DNA of 64,000 bases. It comes from Strongyloides papillosus. Lineage: Eukaryota > Nematoda > Chromadorea > Rhabditida > Strongyloididae. Each line of letters starts with the position of its first letter. Position 1 is the first letter of the stretch. The notes below the pieces were generated by a model. That model saw only the letters and a list, made by a program, of their open reading frames with translations. It did no database searches and had not been told where the DNA came from. The stretch is from assembly GCA_005656395.1 (NCBI GenBank), contig SRSI01000071.1, positions 558,001 through 622,000 of the forward strand, written 5' to 3'. Positions 38,089-49,512 of the stretch are shown in pieces. The position numbers were made by a program, and so were the translations under genes.

Positions 38089-39179
38089 TTATTGTTCTAC
38101 AGATGTTACCTCCTCACTCCACCCCTCCATAGAGTGATTTTGATTAACAAGTTTTAAAATCCATTGCCATGGAAATCTTTCAAAATCTTTTTTAACAAAA
38201 TTCTCAACATATTCAGAGTTTACTATAACTGCATTCAATGATAATAATTGCTCATTAGCAGTTGTAATACCATCATTAGTTAATCCTTTGCTACAATCAC
38301 TAACAAGACCAGTTAAAAATCCTAATTTAACGGCATCCTTAACTGTTGCTGCAACACAAATTTCGTATGCTAAACCACAAACAAATAAAACATCAATATC
38401 TTCGTTACGTAAGAAATTTTCCAATTCACATTCGCCATTTTCTTGATTATTAACAAACGCTGAGTACGAATCAACATAAACATTTGTTCCTTTCTTAATA
38501 AATTTCGCTTTTTTTGATATTATAATGTGCGGGTTAATTTTGGCACCCCACGAATTTTGAACACAATGTGATGGGTAAAGAACTTGACATATTTTGGATG
38601 GTTTATTAAATTTTACTGTATCAAATGGTCGTAACTTTCTTACTTTATCTTCTTTGCGCAACTCCCTATCACTGTTTCGACAATGTTCGTAAAATGATAT
38701 ATGATTACTTGGGTGCCAATCTTGAGTATAAACTATTTTATCAAATGGAAATGTTGATATCATTTTATTGATTATTGGTAGTGCATCCATTGGATTTTGG
38801 TTAGCTTTACCATTCTACAAAAACGACAACAATTTTTACAATAATAATGGTAATTTAAGAGTGACTTACTTTTATCGCTAAACTCCCACAAACAAAATCA
38901 TTTTGAAAATCTACAACAATAAGAGCGGTCTTGAGACTATTGATACGACTAAGGATTGTTTTATTGAATGCCTCTAATTCTTCGGAATTCAGAATACCGT
39001 CTCTATCCTAGATAAAAAAAATAAAAATTGGATTATTTAGAAAAACAAACTTTGTCAAAAAAATCAAACAAATTACGAATTGCTGCATCAGAAATTGTTT
39101 CGGAATCAAGAATAATATTTCTTATACTTTCCGTAAATTCATTTAACCTAATATTTCCATTAAAAACTTCAATTTTCAT
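38089..39179 (-). CDS. pnc-1: nicotinamidase with N-terminal EF-hand (PNC-1 type)
   Basis: Hydrolyses nicotinamide to nicotinic acid and ammonia, the entry to Preiss-Handler NAD salvage. Exons are 39179-39051, 39007-38870 and 38814-38089 (introns 43 and 55 nt, all phase 0), giving 330 residues. Exons 1-2 build a canonical EF-hand loop (FFDKDRDGILNSEELEAF), an N-terminal extension known in animal nicotinamidases such as C. elegans PNC-1. The isochorismatase-fold catalytic Asp is in ALIVVDFQNDF, the metal ligands in DWHPSNHISF, the Lys in AKFIKKG, and the nucleophilic Cys in GLAYEICVAATVKDA. A likely trans-splice acceptor (TTTTCGTAG) lies 12 nt upstream of the ATG. No signal peptide is encoded by this start. 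It lies 0.7 kb downstream of NAMPT on the same strand. Confidence 0.94.
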
Positions 39180-39885
39180 ACCTCCTTTCTTCTACGAAAA
39201 CAGTAAATAGTTAAATTAGTTAAATTTATATATATTTATCAATATATCTTAAAGATAAAGCATTAATGTATAATATGTTGTTAACTTTTCCAACTACTAT
39301 TAAACTTAGTCAAACAAAAATAACATCAATGACAAAACAATAATTATAAAAATAAACCTTTTATCCCTCCTAATTCATGGTTCATTAACTATTTTAACTT
39401 GACTTTTTAACATTAAAATCATACATAGTATAATATTTGTCTATGCTTCATCTAATTTCAAGTAAAAATTTATTAGTAATTTATTTATACCATATAATTT
39501 TAAGTGGAAAAAATTATTTTTAAAGATTATGAATATGAATGTTAGAATATACATATTTATTATTTTAAATGGCTATTTTTAGGATATGATGTTTTTTAAA
39601 ATAAAATTCATAGAATATACAAAATTTAAGTGTAATATTTTATTAAAATATAGTATCAATATAAATTAATGATAAAAAATTAAAATAATATTCTATTAGT
39701 ATAAAACAAGAATTTAAACTTTGGATAATTTTATACCTAAATTAGAAAATATAAAAATTATATAAAGGTTTCAAAACTGATAATAATAAATTAATGAATT
39801 GATTATCTGTATAAATTTTATTAATTCTTATCTTTAAAATTATAAACTTTTAATTTTTAAACAAAAAATTGTTCTTTATTCATTA
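39180..39885. other. intergenic gap between nicotinamidase and NAMPT genes
   Basis: 706 nt, AT-rich: 3' UTR of NAMPT and 5' region of the nicotinamidase gene, both on the minus strand. It is too long for a typical tight nematode operon gap (about 100 nt) but could be one with a long 3' UTR. No other feature seen. Confidence 0.5.
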
Positions 39886-41476
39886 TCAGCGAACATTCAT
39901 GATATTTTTAGTGTTCGAGGATGAAATCGACTCATTACCTGATATTGTTCCAATTCCATTATTCTCATTACGATTACTGTAGAATTCCCTAACGCAGGAT
40001 AATTCAGCCCGTTGTCTTATCTCATCTAGAGCATAGTCAACTAATAATTTACCATTTTCAAAGACCGTTATAAGAAGATCTTTTTTATCATCACCTAGAC
40101 CTTCTTGCATTGTCATAAATCCTCCATCATCCTTTTTTTCCAATGTTAGTCTTCCTTTCTTGGACCTTTTCGATGAATCTGTTGAAGGATTTTTAAAAAC
40201 ATCCATCTGAAAAGTAATTTTAAAATAATAAATTAAAAAACTGTACAATTTTCCCATTAACAGTTACAGAAGAGCATTTAAAGGCACATTTTTGTGTATC
40301 TCTATCTAATCTTTGAAGTAATGCTCCACCGGTACCAAAAGAGATATTCTCAGCTGACCAACCATCTTGTTTTAAAGTTTCAAGTATTCCGCCAATTGTT
40401 TCATAAGAAATACCATCACCTTGCATGATTCTAAGATATGATGGTAAAACACGATACCCTTTTGAATTAATGGAGATAGGAAATTTTTCACCCAATAAAT
40501 TTAATACTTTCAAAACAACTGTACTTGGATCGCCTGAATCAGGACGTATAATTATACAACCCTTGCCATTCCTTTCCATAACCAAATCTTTTAACTCTTC
40601 ACCCCAAATATTTGCGACTGCCTCATACACATCATACGAATCTGTGACAACAGAAACTAAACCAACTGGAAATCTTTCAAGCATATGTTTATAAGCATTA
40701 GCTTCACCACTTTTTCTCCATGATATTATTGTTGAATGCTCAGCTGCTGGAATGGAATAACCTGCCATTGGGGAGGAGTAATATTTTCTTAAAAGTTGTA
40801 AACCAGCAACAGTATCTGTTCCAGTAAAATTAACCAAATGAGATGCCGAACCAATTGCTGCTGTCTCAACGGATGAAGCACCACGGAACCCAAAATCATG
40901 CAATTTAAATGGTAAACCATCTAAACTATCACTTGTACTAAGTAAGTACTCAGCAATAACTCTTTTTTGCTCTCTTGAATTTGTCGCAACAGTCATTGGA
41001 TACCAAACTTGAACTAGAAGTGTTTCTAACCATGATGTTAACCAAGCAACAGATGGGTCTGTATTTTCAACAGTAAAAAGAACATTTTTAACATCAACAA
41101 CTGTACCTTCTGGTACAGCTTTTATTCTAAGTGGTAGGCATCCTTTATGTTTATCGACTATATACTCCCATCCCTCTTTATTAAAATAATTCATTCCACC
41201 GAAATGGCAGTGATAAAAATTAGTTGCTTCCTCAATCATTTGTTTATTTACAACTCTTCCACATAAATACCTTTTGATAAGATATTGCAATCCAAAGAAC
41301 ACAGTTTTTTCAAACTTTCCACCTCTACTTTCAAAGTAACTATAAATTGATGTTGTATTATCGGGGTATTGAGCATGATGAGTAGCCTAAAAAGTTATAA
41401 CAAATCTTTTTTAATTTCAAGTTACTTTATATGAATCAGCTAAGTATAAAATATTCTCCACTGGTCCACAATCCAT
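39886..41476 (-). CDS. nampt: nicotinamide phosphoribosyltransferase (NAMPT)
   Basis: Converts nicotinamide plus PRPP to NMN, the rate-limiting step of the two-step NAD salvage route. Exons are 41476-41426, 41386-40247 and 40206-39886 (introns 39 and 40 nt), giving 503 residues (human 491). Exon 1 encodes the conserved start NILYLADSYK, joined to ATHHAQYPDNT. Active-site residues known from human NAMPT are kept: Phe182 and Arg185 in HDFGFRG (nicotinamide stacking and binding), Asp208 in GTDTVAG (nicotinamide over nicotinate selectivity), His234 in PAAEHST (the ATP-phosphorylated His), and Arg298/Asp300 in IIRPDSG. The C-terminal KRSKKGRLTL block is also present. The last ~30 residues are a Ser/Asn-rich extension. 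Introns and animal-like sequence show a resident eukaryotic gene. C. elegans lacks NAMPT, so its presence here is notable. Confidence 0.96.
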
Positions 41477-43340
41477 TTTTGCAATATTTTCAATAATTTA
41501 AAAAATTTTAGAATAGTTTTAGTTTTTAAATAATATCTACAAATAAATAAGTATTTTACATTATAATTAATGATTTCTATAAATATGATATATTAATATA
41601 AATATATTCATGATTTTAATTTAATGTGTGATATACATAAAATACAAAATGTATATAGAAGTAAATGTATATATATTTATGTTTATATTTACATAAAATT
41701 TGATAAATTGTTAATAGAAGTTTATGCTTTTTCTTGTGCTTGCCGTTTTATTATCTTATTTTAGATTTTAAAGTTTAACATTGCCAACTGATAATATATT
41801 TGTGGAGAAATACATCTTGTATCAAAGAGTTTTTAATAACAAAAATAGTACATATGTCTATAAATAAGTAGTCTAATGGTAAAAGAATGTAATAGGATAT
41901 TTTTACTTGCTTAGAATAAAATTATGCAATTTTAAATAAAAAGGAGGTATGGATAAAGTTATTAATTGTCATAGTCTTGTGTTACACTTTCAATTTAAAA
42001 AGATAAATACTTGATTTAAATAATGATGCCAATATTTTCAAATGTCATCAATTGATTGATAATTGCGAAAAGAAAAAAAGAAATATTAAACATGATAAAC
42101 GACATATAATCTAGATAATTATTTACCTTTAATTATTTTTCTGACTGAATTTACATAATGTTAAAAATTTTTCTTCGTAAATTATTAAGAACAATGGTCG
42201 GAGAATAGTTCTTTTTAATACTGGATATTATTACTTCACAAACAGACAAGTACCATCGAATTTGTGTCCGACATAAAGAAACTTCCCGAATATATATGGA
42301 ATCTGAGGAAAAATTTGAATAATGGTGTCTAGTAACATTTCTTTCAGTAATAACTAAACTCTATTTACGTTTGAGATACTGCTATTACCATAAATGGAAA
42401 TATTGAGGAACTTAATTTTCGCGCCTAATATTTACTGCCTATAGAGGAACCCTAGTTCATACCAGTTGCATGTTAAATTATGCAACAGCCAAATACTACA
42501 CCAATGCGCATCAACAGTAGTTAAATTTTGTATTTAGAATACTAATTAATTTTAATTATTAATATATAACTGCAATTCCAATTAGAACAGTTAATACACT
42601 TAATTTTTTTATAATTTTTTTAAATTTGGAAATTCTTTTATAGACCGGATTTCTGTTTCATTATCAATTGATAGTATAGAAAGAAAATATAAATAATATT
42701 TTTATCCACTTTTTTTAAAGAAAAATTTTATCACTAACAATAAGTAATAGGAAAAAAAATAATACAAATTATTTTTTCTTCAAATTTTCATATCCACTTA
42801 TTTAATAAGATAGTTGAAAGATGAGAAAGATTATTTTAAAAGAATTTTTAAACATCTCAAAATGCATACACATCTCATATATATACAATGAGAGAAGAAA
42901 AAATTGAAGGTTATCATGATAAAAGATTTATAGCCAATTTATTTCACAACCCTCTACACCCTAAAATAAGACAATTTTACAACCGCAAGAATTATACTTT
43001 TAATAGTAATATTAAATCAAAATGTATCAATAACATTCATGTGTATCTGTAGAATGGTGGAACTTAGCAATAGCAAACCAATTAGCTACTAAATAACAAA
43101 AAAAACTTTCTTTTTTAAATAAAACCATTTTTAGTATACTTTATTTAAAAAGGTTCACCTATTATACACATATATTTAAATATAAAAGTATCACGTGTCT
43201 TGGAGAAAGTTAAAACTTTTTTGTTTTATACTATTTAATGACCCTTTCGTCTTCTATTTTGCAATGTATATTAAAATATCTATTCATAATTGCTATTATC
43301 AAAAATAATTATCATCTTTAATTGTAGTTAAATAGTTAAG
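41477..43340. other. intergenic region between divergent genes
   Basis: 1.9 kb containing promoters of NAMPT (minus) and the DnaJ gene (plus). The subregion 42180-42540 is less AT-rich and has short open segments on both strands that look more protein-like than the surroundings; see findings. A CACGTG motif lies at 43192-43197, about 145 bp upstream of the DnaJ gene. Confidence 0.45.
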
Positions 43341-43823
43341 ATGTCTAAGAATCTTTATGATATTTTGGGTTGTCACCAATCAAATTCAACTGAACAAATA
43401 ATGCAGGAATATAGGAAATTGGCAAAAAAGTTTCATCCTGATAAATGTAGTTCTGATGAAGCTGAACATTTTAAGAATATTCAATATGCTAAGGATATAT
43501 TAACGGATGTCCGGAAGAAAGAACATTATGATCTATATTTAAAATTAGGCAACTTTATGCCCCTTAAAGATTGGATGGATAATTTAGAACATTTTCAGCA
43601 GGTAAGATATGAATCTTTATTTTTTTTAATAAAAAATTATTATTAATTAAAGAGTCTACATTGGAGAACACCAAAACCACAACAATCATTAGCAATGAAA
43701 GAAGATAAAGGAGAAATAGAAAGAGGAAATGAAGTGTCAAACCTTTTAACAATGTCTAGTGGTAGTTCTTGGAGAAGACATAATAATGAAACTATAAATG
43801 CATTTCGAAACTATGAAATTTAA
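43341..43823 (+). CDS. dnajc12: DNAJC12-type J-domain co-chaperone
   Basis: Mammalian DNAJC12 works with HSP70 in folding aromatic amino-acid hydroxylases (phenylalanine, tyrosine, tryptophan). Exons are 43341-43601 and 43653-43823 (51-nt intron, CAG|GTAAGA ... TTAAAG), giving 143 residues. The J domain covers residues 4-68 with the HSP70-activating HPD at 32-34 (KFHPDKC). The second exon has SLHWR, matching the SMHW motif of DNAJC12, and ends FRNYEI, identical to the conserved C terminus of that family. The middle is shorter than in the human protein (198 residues). Cytosolic location is expected; no signal peptide is seen. Acceptor-like TTGTAG lies 13 nt upstream of the ATG. Confidence 0.9.
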
Positions 43824-46800
43824 TTTTATGATCTTTAAAATTGTACATTACTGGGAAAGAGATTAAAGATGCAAAAAAAAATAGATGAGAACGATTCTAC
43901 TTAATGGAATAAAAAAAGTATTTATATTCTCAATTTGTTTATTGTATTTCTTCAATATTTAATAAATATCAATCAAATGACGTTAATAAGGATATTGTGG
44001 GTGAGAAAAGTGATTTTTGAATTTAATATAAGTGTTTTGATGTTTGAAAATGTATGTTAAACAATTATCCCTCTGTCATATGAATATTAATAAAATAATT
44101 CAAATAATATTTAGTAAAAAAATATTTTCTTTTAATTACAAATTATTATCGTTACAAAATTATCTTTTTTACAACAAGTTTCTAAAAATCATGCTATTTA
44201 ATATAAGAGTGATAATGAAGATAAAATGTGGTATTATGTAGTGATTAGAAGAATTTCCATTTTCAATTAATTTTTTGATAACAAAAGAAAATTTTAAAAA
44301 TTTCTTAAGATTAAATATACAATAAGATGGTAACAAAAAAGTTTTTAAAATTTTTATGAAAAAAATATCTTTTTATTGTGCCTTAACCATTTTGTTGATG
44401 CTAGATGAAAAGTTTTCATTTCACTAACTAAAAAAAGACAATAAATTTAAATAAGATTCTTTAAGAGTTTTTTATAAAAATTTGATATCGTTTTCGTATA
44501 AATTATATTTATTTTTTCCTAGATGCGTCATATCTCTTGGAAATAATACTTTTTTTGATGTCAGATAATTATCTTTTTTTTATTTTTCAATATACGAATT
44601 GCGTACGTTATTGGACAATAAATGATGTAGGAATACATGATTATCATGTATTAGTAAATATAAATGTAGAATTTTTTACAATTTTCTAAAAGAATCTTAT
44701 CATCATAGGTAGATTTTGTCTTATATTATGCATTCCCCTTCTTCAAAATGAAAATTTAAGTGAAAAAATATTTTTTTTTAAATAATTCATTTGAATGATG
44801 AAATATTAAAGGGTATATTATTTTTGATTGTTTAAAGATTTTTTTATAATTATTAGGACAAGCATAAATATATTTAATAAATGCTACTGAATTTGGGGGG
44901 AAAAGTGAGAAAAATTAGTCAAAAGAATTATTGGGAGTTAAGTGGGGAAATTTACCACAAGTTGATGTGAGACTTCCATTGAAAATGGTAGGATTTTATT
45001 ATTTATTATGTGATTACAAAGACATTTTTTATAGAAGTCTATTAAGGAAATGAATAATAATATAATAGAAAATTTTTATAATTATTTACAAACAAGGGGA
45101 AGAAAAATAGAGGTAGTTTATACAAGTTGTTTTTAACAAAAATATTAAAGTTTTGTTTAATTTGTTAATTTGCTATTATTATACAAGATAATTATAAAAA
45201 GAGAGAAATCTTAATTCTCATGCATATATTATTAATTGTAATATTAATTCTATGTGACTGTTTTAAAGTTCTCAAAGATAGTTTTAATATTTTTATTATT
45301 GAAAATTTCATAAAATTAATCTGAGCATAGGATAAACTTTAAAAATGAATATTAAGAATGTGATTGTTCGAAAGAGGGTGGCGATATATACAGTTTCTCA
45401 TATGAAAACACGATAAATTGTTTACATATTTTATTTTTAAAAATCAAAGCTATCATTCTTTATTTTTCTTCAAATTTTATCCATACGATTAATTTAAAAG
45501 AAATTTATATTTTTTTTGAAAAATAATATTCTTAAATTAATGTATGTTTGAGGATGATTGTGCTGTATAAATTAAGGATATATCGTTATCAGTCTATTAT
45601 CATTTTTCTCTTCATTCAGTAATGTTCGTCTTCATTTATCTATCTCATCTATATAAATATATAAATTTATTCTCATTCACCAAGGAGAGAGTGGATTGAC
45701 AAAAAAAAGTATTTCCGATGTCATTTTATAAACCATAAAAATAAGACAAAATTCTTTTAAATTTTAACTTCCTATATCTAATTAAAATTTTTCATTTTAA
45801 TTTTTTTAACTTTCATGTATCATCTACCAATTCTTCTATCATCATTAAAAGTTAGGTAACAGATAAAAGAAATATTTGATATTTTTAATCAAGTACACTT
45901 AAGTTGGTTTAGTTTGCGTTACGTAAGAATTTATAATTATTCATTATATTTATTTGTCATTTACCTTATGTGTTATGTAAAAATAATAATAAAAAATCTT
46001 ACAAAAGTAAATGTAATTGAGTATAAGAACGGAAACACATATATACATTTATAGATATATATTGAGGATATATCTCATTTAATGTATTTGTTCTATTTAA
46101 TTATAAAAAATTTTTAGATGGAAGCATGTATCTTCATTATATCATTCTAGTTACCATGATATTTGGGATGTCAAGATACATATGTGATAATAAATATAAA
46201 TATTTATTTCTCTTAATATAGATATTAAATCCCCTACTTTGTTAGGTATGAAAAAAGAAAATCCTCTTTTTTCCTTGATTTAAAGGTATTCCTTCATTCA
46301 GACATTTATTTATTTTATCATAAAATATTTTACCTGTGTTTTCTTCATTAAGAAAAATTTGGAAGATTAAAATATAATAATGTGATTAATTTTTTCCCGT
46401 AATTTTCATTAAGATTATATTATAATTATAAATATATATTCAATAGATTTGTCTCTTCTTATTAACTAGGAAGGAAGTTATTTTACCAAATATTATGGTA
46501 AAAATACATACTTTTTTAAGAATGTAAATAAGAATTATTTTTTTTAACATTGTTCTATGGATAAAGTCTTCATTATTAAATGATAGCTTTCAAGTACATA
46601 TAAATGTCACAAATTTCTTTATCTATTCGCTTATTTTTTCAAATGATAAAAAACAATGTAATGTGGCTTTTTATGTTGGTTAAACTTTATAAATAAGACA
46701 TAATATAATAATAGGAGTACTTTATAGATATGACTGAAACCGTATAAGATATCATCCTTATATTAATCTTCTAAATACAAAATGTTAAAAGAATTTTTTT

Positions 46801-47113
46801 GAAGAAGATATATATAGATATAGGCAGGTATCTTATAAATATACAGATTTCATTCATTTGTTTTACATAACTATTTACGCATATTTTATTTCAAAAAAAT
46901 ATTATGCTTTTACTTTTTCTTATTTTTTTTGAAAAGGTCTTTCATTTTCTGACAAATATTTTATTTATAATTGCCTATAATTACATTTCCTTCTATTTAT
47001 ATATTTTTGTTTTTAATGTCAATAATTTTTATCTTTTTTTAACAATAAAAAGATATATTCTTTAATTATTTTAACTTTTTATAGAATTTTTCTGGATATA
47101 CTGTAATATAAAC
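43824..47113. other. intergenic AT-rich region
   Basis: 3.3 kb with no supportable gene. The frame at 44044-44241 is noise-like. The stretch near 44880-44990 is slightly G-richer but has no open frame. It presumably contains the GPCR promoter. Confidence 0.5.
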
Positions 47114-48460
47114 ATGAAGGTAATTGAGAAAAAGTTTTTTGAAAAGTTAGGATTTATTAACTACTATCCACATGTCAAATCCGTTGGAATTCAATTTGAT
47201 TTCACAACAATGTTTATTGTAATTATATTAATAGGATTATGTATGAATTTCTATGTTATCTTCAAAATGCATAGGCTTCGAAGAAAAGATCCTGATAGAT
47301 TTTCCAATGGTATTGGAATATGCTTATGGATCATGGCAATATCTGATGTCTTTTCACTAATTTCAACTGTCCTCTACCTATCACCACACATTTGGTTACC
47401 ATATTCAAACAATACCTTTACAAGCATATTTTGTAAATGTATATTCTTTATCATGAAAACAGCTTACAGTCAATCAATGTGGGTATGGTTACTTATGTCT
47501 GGTTTACGTTACACTGCTGCTTATCGTCCACTTAAATATACAACTTTATGGAGAATTCCAATGATAGTAATGTCATCAACATTTTCTGGAGTTTCAGCTC
47601 TCAACATTTGGTTATTTATTAGCATATCTGCGTCACCTGAAACATGTATTAGTACACATCCTGTAAGCTTATTATTTTTTTCATATTTGTTATTCATTAA
47701 AATCTTAAAATGCTTTTTTTAGACAATTAATAAATATTATGAAGTCGCATATGTATTTATATCTTATGGCATCCCAACGATATTTATTTTTTACATGGAT
47801 ATTGCTGTTCTCTTTTGTAGGTCTATGACATCCAAGTCAAAGGATCCCCTACTTGATTCCGTTGTTGTAAACAGGCCTGATAAAGAAAAAGTAAGTATTA
47901 ATTTACTAATAATTTGTTACATATTTTTGTAGACAAACTTTAATTGATTATATAATAATTTATATTTTTTAGAAAAAATGTTTTTACAAGATTCTTATAA
48001 TTATTATAACATGTTTAACACTAAACACACCTGAAAATATTTTTCAAATCATTGATAACTTTGATTTTTTGGTTTATGAAGCAGATAATTGGTTGATAAG
48101 TTCTGTAAGAGCAACATCAAAATTGTTATTTTTTACACAGGTAAATAATTAATCTCGTTTTTTTGCAAAAATGTAACATATAAATATAAGTGATTAATTA
48201 ATGTATTTTAGTTTGCATTCAATGCATTTTATCTGACAACATTTGTTTATGATAAAAGTGTTAATACAAAAACAAATTCATCAAGACAATTAAGTTTCTC
48301 TGTCAGAGCTCGAATAGACGAAAGTGGTCACTTAATTAGAGAAAGAAGTTCTACAATCACAACGGGAAAAGTATTACCATCAACATTATCGGTTACGGTC
48401 CCTAGGAATGCAAGTTTTTGTGTTTTAGAGTCACAATCAAAAAGAGCTGATTGTCTTTAG
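47114..48460 (+). CDS. orphan rhodopsin-family G-protein-coupled receptor
   Basis: Four exons: 47114-47662, 47723-47890, 47973-48140 and 48212-48460, all phase 0, introns 60, 82 and 71 nt, giving 377 residues. Seven hydrophobic segments are visible. TM1 is at about residues 31-51. TM2 holds AISDVFSLIS with the conserved Asp78. TM3 ends SGLRYTAAYRPL, where the usual DRY is LRY. TM5 and TM6 lie in exons 2-3 (YVFISYGIPTIFIFYM; KILIIIITCLTLNTPENIF). TM7 is FFTQFAFNAFYLTTFVY, where NPxxY is replaced by NAFYL. The cytoplasmic tail is Ser/Arg/Thr-rich. It resembles nematode peptide- or orphan-type class A receptors rather than any receptor with a known ligand; I cannot name the ligand. Confidence 0.85.
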
Positions 48461-48597
48461 TATAGGATAGCGCAAATTTTGTAATTTGTTGTTATTTAAA
48501 ATTCTAACTGTAGTTAATACGAATGTTATAAATATTTTACATTTATTTTTTAATGATAAATGATCATTTATTCGTGCTATAATTATTTTTAAATTGT

Positions 48598-49512
48598 TTA
48601 ACGTCTTCTTGTTCCGTCTTCAAAGAAAACTCCACCATCAATGGCACAGTATTTTGGACAGATTCCTTTCTCTCCACTTATTCCTGGAACACCTGCTACT
48701 CCTGGTGTACCTGGTTGTCCATCTAGTCCCGGTGGTCCGGGTGGTCCTGGAGGTCCTTTAGGTCCTGGTTGTCCTGCTACTCCTGGAGTTCCTGGTATTC
48801 CTGGAGCTCCTGGTGGTCCTCGTGGACCTGGTTCACCAGCTGGTCCTGGTTCACCTGGTATAAGTTGCCCCTGTGGTGCTGGTGTACCTGGTTGTCCATC
48901 TGGTCCTGGTGCTCCTGGGTTTCCTGGTGCTCCTGGTGGTCCCTTAGGTCCTGGGCTTCCTGGAACTCCATCTGGTCCTGGAATTCCTGGTGTACCATTT
49001 GGTCCTGGATTTCCTTGCGGTCCTGGTTGTCCTGCTGGTCCAGGAGGTCCTTGTGGGCAGGGTTTGCATGGTGGTGGTGTAATTGGCTCACATGGTTGAA
49101 CTGGTGGTTTTCCTGGGTTTCCTGGAAGACCAGGTGCACCTGGTTTACCAGGTTTTCCTGCTCTACCTGGCTTACCTGGTGGTCCGGCAATTCCTGGTAA
49201 GCAACAAGCAGCACATATATCTTCAGCATTTGATGGAGCTACTCCTTGAAGTACACCAGTGTAACCAGCTTGACGTCTTGTTCTATTTCCAGCGATTACA
49301 GGATAATTTTTAAGTGTATTAACTTCTGCCCAGATATCTTTAGCAGAACCTTTACAATATTGTACTTCATTATGCATACTTCTCTTAACATGGTGTACAT
49401 AATTGTATACCATTGGAAGAGTTACACATACACTAATAACAGCTACAATAGAAAATGTTACAGCTGAGTAGGCAACAAATCTATAAGCTTTAATTCTGCT
49501 TTCCAAATCCAT
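48598..49512 (-). CDS. cuticle collagen
   Basis: A structural protein of the nematode cuticle, secreted by the hypodermis. A single exon encodes 304 residues from the ATG at 49512, where nematode collagens normally begin ([17 protein letters not shown]). An in-frame ATG at 49551 would add 13 residues. The N-terminal collagen domain and signal anchor ([20 protein letters not shown]) are followed by a subtilisin/furin-like processing site (RTRR), then Gly-X-Y blocks split by Cys-rich interruptions ([17 protein letters not shown]). The C terminus is [20 protein letters not shown], a pattern shared by many C. elegans col proteins. X-Pro-Gly-rich repeats are substrates for prolyl 4-hydroxylase, whose gene lies 0.65 kb upstream on the same strand. 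GC content is far above the surroundings because of Gly/Pro codons. Confidence 0.96.
   Translation of the reverse strand: MDLESRIKAYRFVAYSAVTFSIVAVISVCVTLPMVYNYVHHVKRSMHNEVQYCKGSAKDIWAEVNTLKNYPVIAGNRTRRQAGYTGVLQGVAPSNAEDICAACCLPGIAGPPGKPGRAGKPGKPGAPGLPGNPGKPPVQPCEPITPPPCKPCPQGPPGPAGQPGPQGNPGPNGTPGIPGPDGVPGSPGPKGPPGAPGNPGAPGPDGQPGTPAPQGQLIPGEPGPAGEPGPRGPPGAPGIPGTPGVAGQPGPKGPPGPPGPPGLDGQPGTPGVAGVPGISGEKGICPKYCAIDGGVFFEDGTRRR

Noticed and set aside
48641..49313. Plus-strand Pro/Gly/Cys- and Trp/Ser-rich open frames opposite the collagen gene
   Set aside because: They are antisense shadows of the Gly-X-Y repeats; the minus-strand frame has the full collagen architecture.
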